From positions 28,469-92,468 of the forward strand of contig CAVVLP010000012.1 of the NCBI GenBank assembly GCA_963749115.1: a stretch of DNA of 64,000 nt, written 5' to 3'. The stretch is from SZUA-36 sp963749115. Its GTDB lineage: Bacteria; Pseudomonadota; Gammaproteobacteria; Xanthomonadales; SZUA-36. Position numbers and translations under genes: made by a program. The notes under the pieces are model-generated. The model ran no database searches and had not been told where the DNA came from. It saw only the letters and a program-made list of their open reading frames with translations. Shown here in pieces: positions 37,304-45,963 of the stretch; positions within the stretch are counted from its first letter, which is position 1; each line of letters starts with the position of its first letter.

Positions 37304-38354
37304 ATGTCCTGGCAAAGTAATAATGGCCGCGGTGGTCGACCCGGCAATGGCGCGCCGCCCGAATTGGAAGAACTGTTCCGGCAGGGACAGGCACGCATTA
37401 AACGACTGGTACCGGGCGGCAGTTCGCGCGGACCGGTCATGTTTGTAGCAGTAGCACTGATCGCTTTGGCGGCATGGACCGCTTACTACACGGTACCGAG
37501 TGACTCGGTTGCCGTTATCCAGCGCTTTGGTAAATACCTCAAGGAAGTTCCACCCGGACTCCACTTTAAGATTCCTTTCGGAATCGATGTGGCGTCCATC
37601 GTTCCCGTCAAACGGCAATTAAAACAGGAATTCGGATTTGCGACACCAGGTGCCCAGGATCCATACCAGACCTCCCGGGATGGAAGACTGGAAACCGAGA
37701 TGGTGACCGGTGATTTGAATTCGGCACTGGTGGAATGGGTGGTTCAATACCGTGTTGCAGACCCCGTGAAGTTTCTCTTCGAGGTCCGCCAGCCCAGGAG
37801 CACGCTGCAGGCATGTATCCGAATCTGTCATGCGCGAGGTCGTCGGTGACCGCACCGTGGATGAGGTTATCACCATCGGACGTCAGGAAATCGAAAACGA
37901 GGCACTGGAGAAAATGCAGGCGCTCGCAACAAAATATGAAATGGGTATCAGTATCGACCAGGTGCAGCTAAAGAACATCAATCCACCCGGACCCGTTCAG
38001 GAGTCCTTCAACGAGGTTAACCAGGCGCAGCAGGAAAAAGAAAAACTGATCAACGAGGCCCGCCGTGATTACAACAAGGTGATCCCGCTTGCCGAGGGTG
38101 AAAAAGATCAGCGCATCCGTGAAGCCGATGGTTATCGTCTGAAGAGGATAAACGAAGCGGAAGGTGATGCCAGTCGCTTCAATGCCCTGTTTGAGGAGTA
38201 CAGCAAGGCACCGGAGGTGACCCGTCGCCGCATCTACATAGAGACCATGCAGGACATCCTGCCGGGAATACGTTCCAAGATCATCGTGGACGAACAGTCG
38301 CAGGGTATTTTGCCTTTGCTCAATCTTAATGCGCAAAAAGGAGACAAGCCATGA
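37304..38354 (+). CDS. hflK: FtsH protease modulator HflK, frameshifted
   Basis: SPFH/prohibitin-domain membrane protein that with HflC forms the complex surrounding the FtsH protease. The Gly/Pro-rich cytoplasmic start (GRGGRPGNGAPPELEEL) leads to one TM helix (VALIALAAWTAYYTV) and the band-7 domain (VIQRFGKYLKEVPPGLHFKIPF). The frame breaks near 37820: one indel turns the expected CSESVMREVVGDRTVDEV into two frames, and the second runs through the coiled coil to 38354. Joined length is about 350 residues, slightly short of E. coli HflK. It overlaps hflC by four bases. Confidence 0.92.
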
Positions 38355-39323
38355 GTAAGGGTGCAAAAATTACCGGCCTGGTGTTTCTGGGCGTCGTGGC
38401 ATTTGGCTTGATAAATGCAATTTACACCGTCAATGAGGTACAACAGATCATTGTCACCCAGTTCGGTAAACCTGTCGGTGAACCGGTGACCACTGCCGGT
38501 CTTAAAATGAAGATCCCGTTCATCCAGGAGGTCAACCGGATCGACAAACGCGTTCTTGAATGGGATGGCAGCTCCTTCGGATATGCCAACCAAGGACAAG
38601 CTCTACATTTCAGTTGACCTGTTCGCACGCTGGCGAATCGTTGATCCATTACAGTACTTTTTACGTCTGCGTGACGAACGCAGTGCGCAATCACGTCTTA
38701 ATGATATTCTCGGCAGCGAAACACGCAATGCCGTGGCCAAACACGAATTGATTGAAATTATTCGCACCACTAAAGACCGGGTGCCTTTGCGTGATTCCAT
38801 GATGACCGGCGCACAGCAGGAAGTGAAAATGAGATCGCTGGTACCCATCACGAAGGGTCGCAAGTTGGTTGAAGATGAGATATTCACTGCGGCAGCAGAG
38901 AAGGTCCAGGTGTTTGGCATCGAGTTACTCGACATCCGCTTTAAACGTATTAATTACAACCAAAGTGTACGGCCGAAAATATACGACCGCATGATCAGCG
39001 AGCGCCGGCAAATCGCCGAGCGTTTTCTGTCAGAAGGTAATGGTGAGGCGGCCAGAATACGCGGTAACCGTGTGCGCGATCTGAACAAGATCCAGTCCGA
39101 AGCTTACCGGGAGGTCGAAGAGATTCGCGGTGTCGCAGATGCAAAAGCGACGGAAATTTATGCCAGGGCCTATAACCAGAGCCCCGAGTCGGTTGAATTC
39201 TATGAATTCACCCGGACCATGCAGGCCTATAAAGACATCATCGCAGATAACTCAACGCTGGTTCTGTCTACCGACAGCGATCTGTTTAAATTTTTAAAAG
39301 GCATGGATCCGGTTGCAGATTGA
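38351..39323 (+). CDS. hflC: FtsH protease modulator HflC, frameshifted
   Basis: Partner of HflK, with an N-terminal TM helix (ITGLVFLGVVAFGLINAIY) and SPFH domain (QQIIVTQFGKPVGEPVTTAGLKMKIPF). An extra T near 38577 breaks the frame; removing it restores RVLEWDGSSSDMPTKDKLYI, after which the frame is open to 39323 (DLFARWRIVDPLQYFLRL, ARAYNQSPESVEFYEF). The start ATG overlaps the hflK end. Because both members of a conserved pair carry single-base breaks, sequencing error is the simpler reading. Confidence 0.93.
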
Positions 39324-39421
39324 AACAACACGTAACAATATTTTTATAGCTTTGCACGAATTGTTGTGATTAACTCCTGTTCCCCTATTTTCTGGGGCAG
39401 GGATAAATGGAGTCCATAAAG

Positions 39422-39865
39422 ATGAAAAGACAACTAACTTATTTGGTATTGATTTTAATGGTCGCCGCGATGGCAGCCTGTAGTAAGAGCGACGACGGTA
39501 ATGGCGAAGCTGCGGCTGAACACGCTTCCAAAGCTGTTGAACATGTCAAAGAAGCCGGTTCTGAAGTAGCTGCGGCGACAAGCGAGACAGCTGCTGCGGC
39601 AGGTGAAGCTGCCAGTGATGCCTATGATGCAGCGGGTGAGGCAGCCAGTGATGCTTTGGATGCAACAGGCGAAGCAGCCAGTGATGCCTATGATTCAGCA
39701 GCTGTAATGGCCAGTGATGCTGCAGATGCCGCCAGGGACATGGCCGGCGACGCAACCGATGCAGCAAAGGAAATGGCCAGCGACGCAGCTGAAGATGCCT
39801 ATGACTCATCAAAACAAGCCGCCGAAAAGAAGCTTGATAAAGCTAAAAAAGATTCTGATGGTTGA
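39422..39865 (+). CDS. Ala-rich lipoprotein with LEA-like 11-residue repeats
   Basis: 147-residue lipoprotein with signal peptide and Cys near residue 20 (MAACSKSDD). The mature protein is almost entirely an amphipathic helix made of 11-mer units: GEAASDAYDAA, GEAASDALDAT, GEAASDAYDSA and less exact copies, ending Lys-rich. This pattern is like group 3 LEA and YtxH/apolipoprotein-type helices, suggesting membrane association or stress protection. An ATG at 39407 is also in frame; 39422 gives a better signal peptide. It follows hflC by about 100 bp. Confidence 0.75.
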   Translation: MKRQLTYLVLILMVAAMAACSKSDDGNGEAAAEHASKAVEHVKEAGSEVAAATSETAAAAGEAASDAYDAAGEAASDALDATGEAASDAYDSAAVMASDAADAARDMAGDATDAAKEMASDAAEDAYDSSKQAAEKKLDKAKKDSDG

Positions 39866-39894
39866 GTGAGTTTGCGTTAAACAAAATCTGCCGA

Positions 39895-39928
39895 TTGACT
39901 CCAACCTCTATATCGGGGTTGGGGTCAA
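39895..39928 (+). terminator. Stem-loop terminator after the LEA-like lipoprotein
   Basis: TTGACTCCAACC (39895-39906) pairs with GGTTGGGGTCAA (39917-39928, one G-T pair), followed by TTTAG. It separates the lipoprotein from a convergent gene and may serve both. Confidence 0.6.
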
Positions 39929-40007
39929 TTTAGCCTCTGAAATCGTTCGCTTTTCCCCTACCTTTCTATGCCTCCGCTATTTTGTTCTCCATTAACAAGA
40001 TGAGCTT

Positions 40008-40586
40008 TTACCATCCCCAGGGTTTGCTTTCGGTTTTATTGCCGGACTTCACCGGGACCTCCTTTTTCATGATGAGTTTGATTTCGGTTTCAGGGGTCGA
40101 GATCTTTGAGTCTGCGTTCCCCTTGAAAGGGTTACTTGCAGTTTCAGGAGTTGGAGTATCCGGGGCTACATTCCGCCTGAAGGGTTTGCTTACCATATCA
40201 AGAGTCTGTCTCTTTGGTCCGCCATCGTAACGCGTGACTTTGGAAGCCCTGCCGACCGATGCACCAATCGCCTCGCGTGGAGGCCAGACATTGTTCTTAC
40301 TGTCATTAACCTCGTTTACAACAGGATGCGTCTTGGCCAGGTTCCACGCTGTCACGTGGTTATTCGCGCCCGGGGTGATCAATGGGCCAGTAACGGCCTT
40401 GCTCCCTATGCCACAAGTCAGATGACCTGAATCGTTAGCGCTGATGGCGAATCGTTTATCGGAACTGCCAAACTGCTCGTTGGCACTTGAAACCGCTTTA
40501 CAGGACAAAGATACTGCCTTATAGATTAACCGAGCGACCAGTAAAGCAATTAAACTGGCCAAAAATATACCTGTGTAGAATAACAT
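40008..40586 (-). CDS. One-TM protein of unknown family, paralogue of the gene at 49171
   Basis: 192-residue protein with an N-terminal TM helix (MLFYTGIFLASLIALLVARL) and a long hydrophilic tail. It aligns with the 157-residue protein at 49171-49644: QFGSSDKRF/QFGTILTTS, HVTAWNLAK/KVTAWRSAR, EVNDSK/QVNDDL and RYDGG/LYDVN. The tail contains an 18-residue internal duplication (SKPFRRN...TPET then SNPFKGN...TPET). The start at 40586 mirrors the paralogue; an ATG at 40613 is also in frame. The long leader B lies directly upstream. Function unknown. Confidence 0.6.
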   Translation of the reverse strand: MLFYTGIFLASLIALLVARLIYKAVSLSCKAVSSANEQFGSSDKRFAISANDSGHLTCGIGSKAVTGPLITPGANNHVTAWNLAKTHPVVNEVNDSKNNVWPPREAIGASVGRASKVTRYDGGPKRQTLDMVSKPFRRNVAPDTPTPETASNPFKGNADSKISTPETEIKLIMKKEVPVKSGNKTESKPWGW

Positions 40587-40669
40587 CTTAATCTTTACCC
40601 CTTGTGACCGCATTTATGTCGCTGTATTACGCACAAACACGGCTAAACCCGATTCCCAAGAACCGAGCG

Positions 40670-41058
40670 CGGAACCAATCAAAATCCGGAACCCCAGCTT
40701 TACTGGTTACAGTTTGACGTATCCTATCCCTGTAAAAATTTGTCCATTCCTGTGGCAAACGCCGCAAAACGGCCAGGAAGTGCCATCATGGCTTAAACTG
40801 CTTGAACCGGACAAAACATGCCCGCGCCAAGCCCTACCCTTTTGTCTAGCCTACTACTCCTTACTGTCCCTTAAACTTGTAACTTACCTGTTACGACCCG
40901 TCCTTTGGTCTGACACCATCCGTGGTTGTCGTTGCTACAATCCATTCGTTAGCCGTTGCTATCACAGCTGCGTAACAGGTGGGAACAGATTTCCTTTTCC
41001 ATAAGCTCCCCATTTTCGGAAAGAAGACATTTACCAAAATCATTTGTCTTCCTTATGC
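40670..41058 (-). ncRNA. Predicted structured leader RNA, module B
   Basis: Minus-strand leader between the sigma-54 promoter and the one-TM gene. It shares its whole length with module A and its distal 170 nt with module C. The stem TTCCTG/CAGGAA (40747-40752 with 40774-40779) encloses an extra GCCG/CGGC hairpin lacking in A. CAGTTT/AAACTG is kept. GACC-AAAGGACG-GGTC has the same stem as A with a different loop. About a dozen GGA triplets occur. It may be a regulatory leader, a processed small RNA, or both. Confidence 0.5.
40891..41043 (-). CDS. Short ORF behind a sigma-54 promoter (module B)
   Basis: Fifty codons starting MILVNVFFPKMGSLWKRKSV, with AAGGAAG four bases before the ATG and about 14 nt after the predicted transcription start. 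The N-terminus resembles module D (MLLKDVFFQK), matching at six of ten positions. GAAGACA overlapping the ribosome site can pair with TGTCTTC at codons 5-7. It could be a small protein or a leader peptide controlling the downstream RNA. Confidence 0.45.
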   Translation of the reverse strand: MILVNVFFPKMGSLWKRKSVPTCYAAVIATANEWIVATTTTDGVRPKDGS

Positions 41059-41068
41059 CTTTATTAAT

Positions 41069-41208
41069 ACAGTTATCATGCCAACAAAAAACTGGAAATA
41101 ATAAAGCATTTAATATCAGCACTGTTACGTGTAATGTCTATTTTTTGAGGGTGTAGTGAAAAATTATTTTTTGACATGAAATGTTGTAAAACTGACAGTT
41201 ATTGTCAG
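41069..41208 (-). promoter_or_regulatory. Sigma-54 promoter module B
   Basis: Minus-strand TTGGCATG-ATAA-CTGT (41084-41069). The activator palindrome CTGACAGTTATTGTCAG (41192-41208) has its centre 131 bp from the -12. A TATCAGCACTGTTA box (41114-41127) sits at the IHF position, 30 bp from the -24. Geometry equals modules A and D. Confidence 0.65.
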
Positions 41209-41280
41209 TCAAAGTCTTAATATGAGTTAGGTTTAACCGCTGATAAAGTTGGGCTTTTTGCACCCGGAATCGTTTCCAAT

Positions 41281-41361
41281 GGTATTAATTACAGTGACGT
41301 GGCGATGATCCCGGAGGGATTCTGAGCTTCGGCTATAACGTCAAAAGAGCAGGTTAATACC
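41281..41361. repeat. Second GGTATTAA/TTAATACC palindromic element
   Basis: GGTATTAA (41281-41288) and TTAATACC (41354-41361) bound 81 bp. Inside, TGACGT/ACGTCA and TCCCGGAGGGA are further inverted pairs. Ends and size match the element at 32251-32340, while the centre differs. It lies between the activator palindrome of module B and the next gene. Confidence 0.5.
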
Positions 41362-41528
41362 TTCAAACACCCTTCCATGTAAAATGGGCCGCTACTGGGC
41401 ATAGGTTTTTTTCTATTAGGATAAGCCGGAAATTGCCAGTACCAAGAGGAGCCTGGCTGAACTGGAAATTGAGCGGTCGTGGAATCAAACGGCCGACCAA
41501 TGAGTGATCAATAAGGACACGGATACCA

Positions 41529-42309
41529 ATGAGTTCAAAAACAATTCAACTTTCAGAAAACTTCTGGAACATTCGAGGCTCGTTCAAAATTGCCGGTCTT
41601 CTCGACATCGGCACACAGGCATCACTGGTCAGACTCAAGAGCGGTAAATTTGTCTTTCTCGATTCCTACACCCTGAGCGGCAAGACTTTGAAGGAAGTAA
41701 ACCTACTCACACGCGATGGAAAGGATGTTGTCGCCGTATTGAATCTTCACCCCTTTCACACCATTCACGTTGCCTGGATGCATGAACAGTACCCCAAAGC
41801 CAAACACTACGGAACAGCGCGCCACCTGTGAAAAGTTCCCTGAGCTGGACTGGCAACCGACCTGCACCGAAGACCCTGAGACGCAAACATTGTTTGCAAA
41901 GGATTTTAAATTCTCCGTGCCCGCGGGTGTAGATTTCATTTCCGATGATGAAAATGTCCATTTTTCATCGGTGCTGGTATTTCACTCGGAATCAAAAACA
42001 ATACATGTTGACGACACGCTGATGTACATCAGGCTACCCTTGTTGCTACGCTTTTTCGGATTACCAGACTCGTTCAGTTTTCACCCCACACTCGCCAAGG
42101 TGCTGGAAAAACGCGAGGGCGCCGTGCACGATTTCCGTCTTTGGGCCAATCAACTTGCCGACAACTGGAAAGACGCAGAAAACCTGTGCGCGGCACATAC
42201 AGCCACTTTGCTAACGAAGGAGGACGATACATCAATAAGCGACCGCATCATTGAGGCATTGAACAAAGTCGAGAGTAAGCTGGAGTCACACGAACGCAAA
42301 TACGGCTAG
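41529..42309 (+). CDS. DUF4336-like metal-dependent hydrolase fold protein, frameshifted
   Basis: Two frames join with one indel near 41828 (KHYGTARH into EKFPELDW) to give about 259 residues. VAVLNLHPFHTIHVAWMHEQ followed by GTARH resembles the metal-site region of beta-lactamase-fold DUF4336 proteins, and SVLVFHSESKTIHVDDTLMY the later Asp strand. The C-terminal part is helical. The assignment rests on motif spacing only. The start at 41529 follows GGACACGGATACCA, a weak ribosome site. Confidence 0.6.
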
Positions 42310-42471
42310 GGTCACCGTTTTACTTCATTAACCGCATTTTCAGGTCACGAATCATGAATTGTAAGAAACACCGTATTACGTCTCAATAAACATTCTGAAA
42401 TTTGGATGTTTCGAGCTTGATCCAACTGCTAAAATACCCGGTCTTCGATCATTCCCCCAAAGGATCCGACA

Positions 42472-44571
42472 ATGCAATTTAAAACCCTCATGTTACTGGC
42501 AGGCCTGACAAGCATTTCCATGGCCTGGGCTGAAAACGATCCTTATCTTTGGCTGGAAGGTGTGGATGATGAGAAGGCACTGGACTGGGTCCGGGCGGAG
42601 AATGCAGCAACCGCCGAACGTCTGAAATCCAACCCGTTATTTGAAGAACTTTATGCCGATGCGAAGGCCGTTCTGAACTCCTCTTCCCGGCTACCCGAGG
42701 TCTACCAGGAAGGTGACTGGTTATACAACTTCTGGCGCGACGAGAAAAACCCCAGGGGTGTTTTCAGACGTACCACCCTGGCGCAATTTGCCACTGACAA
42801 GCCCGACTGGGATACGGTCATTGATATTGATGCACTCGGTAAGAAAGAGAACCGGCAATGGGTTTTTAAAGGCATGCGTTGCCTGCCGGAACATCCCGAA
42901 CATTGCCTGGTGAGTTTATCACCCGGCGGTGGTGATGCAGTCGTCACGCGCGAATTCAATTCGGTCAACAAAACCTTCGTGAAGGATGGCTTCTTTCTGC
43001 CCCTGGCCAAGGGTGGAGCCAGCTGGGTAGACGCCGACACGGTTTTTGTCTCCACTGATTTTGGTGAGGGATCAATGACCGACTCCGGTTATCCACGAAT
43101 CGTTAAACGTTGGAAGCGCGGGACACCGCTGGCACAAGCAAAGCTGATATATGAAGGCGATGTTGAATCTGTTTCAGCAAATGCGTTTCGCCTGCACTCT
43201 GCCGGCAGCGATATCGACCTGGTCCGTGACGGTAAAACTTTCTGGACATCGGATCGATACCAGTTGGTAGATGGCGAACTGAAACATCTTGAATTACCTC
43301 TCTCTGCAACCATCAACGGTGCCTTTCAGGGCCGTTTGATTATTTCCCTCAAAGAAGACTGGACCCGTGCCGGTACCACCTACCCGCAGGGTGCAGTATT
43401 GATCGCAGATACCACGGCGCTTCAGAGAGGTGGAAAGGGCCAAATCGATGTATTGATCGAACCCGACGACACCACTATCGTGCAATCGGTTAACACGACC
43501 GACTCAACCATCCTGGTCACGGTGCTGGAAAATGTTCGTGGCAAAATTTACCGCTATAACCCGGGACCCGAAGGCAGGTTTGAACGCAGCCTGATCAAAT
43601 TCCCCGACAATGGCTCCCTCGAGATCACCAGCACAGATGACGCCAGCGGCAACTTCTTTGCACGTTACGAATCGTTCACAAGTCCGCCTGCCTTGTATCA
43701 CGTCGCATCTACTGATTGGCAACCACAGAAGGTCAAGAGCCAGGCACCGAGTTTTGACGGCAGCCGTTATCAAACCGAGCAGTATTTCGCGACTTCCGCA
43801 GATGGTACCAAAATTCCATATTTCGTCGTCCTGTCCAAAGACGCAAAACGGGATGGCAGTAACCCCACTCACATTTTTTCCTATGGCGGATTCCGTAATT
43901 CACTGACCCCATCGTACTCAGGCTCCTACGAGGACCTCTCAGGTGCCTATGGCAAACTCTGGCTGGACCGTGGTGGCGTTTTCGTACTGGCCAATATCCG
44001 TGGCGGTGGTGAGTTTGGACCGCAGTGGCACGCCGCGGCACTAAAGGAAAACCGTCACCTTGCATTCGAGGATTTTGAAGCGGTGGCGGAAGATCTGATC
44101 AAACGCAAAATAACTTCACCCGAACACCTGGGCATTGAAGGCCGATCCAACGGCGGACTGCTGGTGGGTGCGACCATGACCCGCCGTCCCGACCTTTATG
44201 GTGCAGTGATCTGCGGTGTTCCATTACTGGATATGCAGCGTTATCACACGCTGCTGGCGGGCGCCAGCTGGATGGCGGAATACGGTGATCCGGACATTCC
44301 AGAAGAATGGGCCTACATCAAGGAATATTCGCCTTATCAGAATCTTACAAGCGGCGTAGAATATCCGGCGGTGTTCTTTTACACCTCGACTCGTGATGAC
44401 CGGGTACACCCGGGTCACGCCAGGAAAATGGCCGCACGTATGCAGGAACTGGATCAGGAGATCTGGTATTACGAAAACATGGAAGGCGGTCATGGCGGTT
44501 CGACCACCAATGACCAACTGGCCTACCGCCTGGCACTGGCCTACACCCATCTCTGGACCCAGTTGAAATAG
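42472..44571 (+). CDS. Prolyl oligopeptidase (S9A), exported
   Basis: 699-residue peptidase with signal peptide (cleavage after AWA). It begins with the POP marker DPYLWLEGVDDEKALDWVRAEN, then a seven-bladed propeller, then the catalytic domain: Ser in EGRSNGGLLVGA, Asp in STRDDRVHPGHA and His in EGGHGG. The family cleaves after Pro in short peptides. The export signal indicates a periplasmic form. Together with the M28, DPP IV, M20 and gamma-glutamyltransferase genes it suggests a lifestyle built on peptide use. Confidence 0.94.
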   Translation: MQFKTLMLLAGLTSISMAWAENDPYLWLEGVDDEKALDWVRAENAATAERLKSNPLFEELYADAKAVLNSSSRLPEVYQEGDWLYNFWRDEKNPRGVFRRTTLAQFATDKPDWDTVIDIDALGKKENRQWVFKGMRCLPEHPEHCLVSLSPGGGDAVVTREFNSVNKTFVKDGFFLPLAKGGASWVDADTVFVSTDFGEGSMTDSGYPRIVKRWKRGTPLAQAKLIYEGDVESVSANAFRLHSAGSDIDLVRDGKTFWTSDRYQLVDGELKHLELPLSATINGAFQGRLIISLKEDWTRAGTTYPQGAVLIADTTALQRGGKGQIDVLIEPDDTTIVQSVNTTDSTILVTVLENVRGKIYRYNPGPEGRFERSLIKFPDNGSLEITSTDDASGNFFARYESFTSPPALYHVASTDWQPQKVKSQAPSFDGSRYQTEQYFATSADGTKIPYFVVLSKDAKRDGSNPTHIFSYGGFRNSLTPSYSGSYEDLSGAYGKLWLDRGGVFVLANIRGGGEFGPQWHAAALKENRHLAFEDFEAVAEDLIKRKITSPEHLGIEGRSNGGLLVGATMTRRPDLYGAVICGVPLLDMQRYHTLLAGASWMAEYGDPDIPEEWAYIKEYSPYQNLTSGVEYPAVFFYTSTRDDRVHPGHARKMAARMQELDQEIWYYENMEGGHGGSTTNDQLAYRLALAYTHLWTQLK

Positions 44572-44635
44572 TCGCGAGTTTTCAATCTGCAAACCGGTGA
44601 GCTGCGTTAGCCCTGATAAATATAAGGACATTTAG

Positions 44636-45963
44636 ATAATTTGTAATCTCAGAATTCAAACCGCTATCAGCACGGCACTGTTACTCATTTTTTTAACCGC
44701 CTGCCACACGCAACCTCAAGCGGTTGAAAGTATTGCCCGTGGCACGGGAGGTTCCAACGCTGCACACCAGCAATCCAAGCCTTACCTGATACTTGTCTCG
44801 ATTGACGGCTTCCGCTGGGATTACATGGATCGCTATCCGACCCCCAATATGGACCGGATAGCTGCGAGCGGTTCAAAGGCGGAACGCCTGCTACCGGTAT
44901 TCCCCACCCTGACCTTTCCAAATCACTATTCCATCGCGACCGGACTCTACCCTGAGCATCACGGTATCGTGGCCAACGATTTCCCTGACCCAGCCAGGAA
45001 CACGTGGTATTCGCTGAAAAAGCGGGAAACAGTGGAGGACCGCCGGTTTTATGCTGGCGAGCCCATCTGGGTCACGGCCGAATCCCAGGGGATGGTTGCA
45101 GCATCATTCTTCTTTGTTGGTACCGAGGCACCGATCAAGGGCGTTTCCCCAAGTCACTGGCGTAGTTATGACAAGAAAATCACCGGCCAGGACCGTGTCG
45201 ATCAGGTGCTGAAGTGGCTTAAGGCTCCGGAGCAAAACCGGCCACATATTTACACCCTGTATTTTGAGGATGTCGATGACTACTCACACTGGTATGGACC
45301 GGACTCAGAGGAAAATATCGAGGCAATCGGTCGTGTTGATTCCTATATCGGACGTCTGCTGGATGGGCTTGAACAATTGCCCTACGCTGACCAGGTCAAT
45401 ATCATTCTTCTCTCAGACCACGGTCAGGGCGCTTACCTGGAAAATCAGCAAGCCATACCTGCTGGCTGATCACGTAAATCTTGCCGATACCCAGGTCATC
45501 GAAGGCGGTTCCTACCTGTTCCTGCATCTTGATGGTGATGAATCCGATCGGGCTGCTGAGATCGTTGCCACCGTTAACAACAGCTGGAAACACGGGCGCG
45601 CTTATCTGCCCCGGGACACACCCGAAGCAGTGGCATATCGAAAACAACCCGCGTTTCCCGGATGTTATCCTGATGCCTGATGCCGGATATGCCGTGCTTT
45701 CCAGCGAGGCAAAGACCCACAAGATCAACAAGGGTGACCATGGCTGGTCACCTGAAACACCCGCCATGCACGGTTTTTTCGTTGCCTGCGGCCCGAATAT
45801 CAAGGCCGGAGCTTCACTGGGGGCGGTGAACAATATCGACGTTTACCCGTTGATGTTGTCTATACTCGGGCTTGAGTCACCGGATGATATCGATGGCGAT
45901 AGCCGTCAGTTGGCCGATACTTTATATACAACCAGGAGAGACCAGTCATGTTCAAAGCGGTAA
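44636..45963 (+). CDS. Nucleotide pyrophosphatase/phosphodiesterase family lipoprotein, frameshifted
   Basis: Alkaline-phosphatase-superfamily enzyme. LILVSIDGFRWDYMDRYPTP supplies metal ligands and TLTFPNHYSIATGLYPEHHG the NPP nucleophile Thr; later LLSDHGQG and the closing metal His in GDHGW are present. The frame shifts near 45460 and again near 45640. The N-terminal lipoprotein signal (STALLLIFLTACHTQ) is preceded in frame only by ATA-ATT after a TAG at 44633, with AAGGA at 44624, so the start is either a rare ATT/ATA or a base error. The first ATG, 44825, is well inside the enzyme. It overlaps the next gene by 16 bp. Confidence 0.8.
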
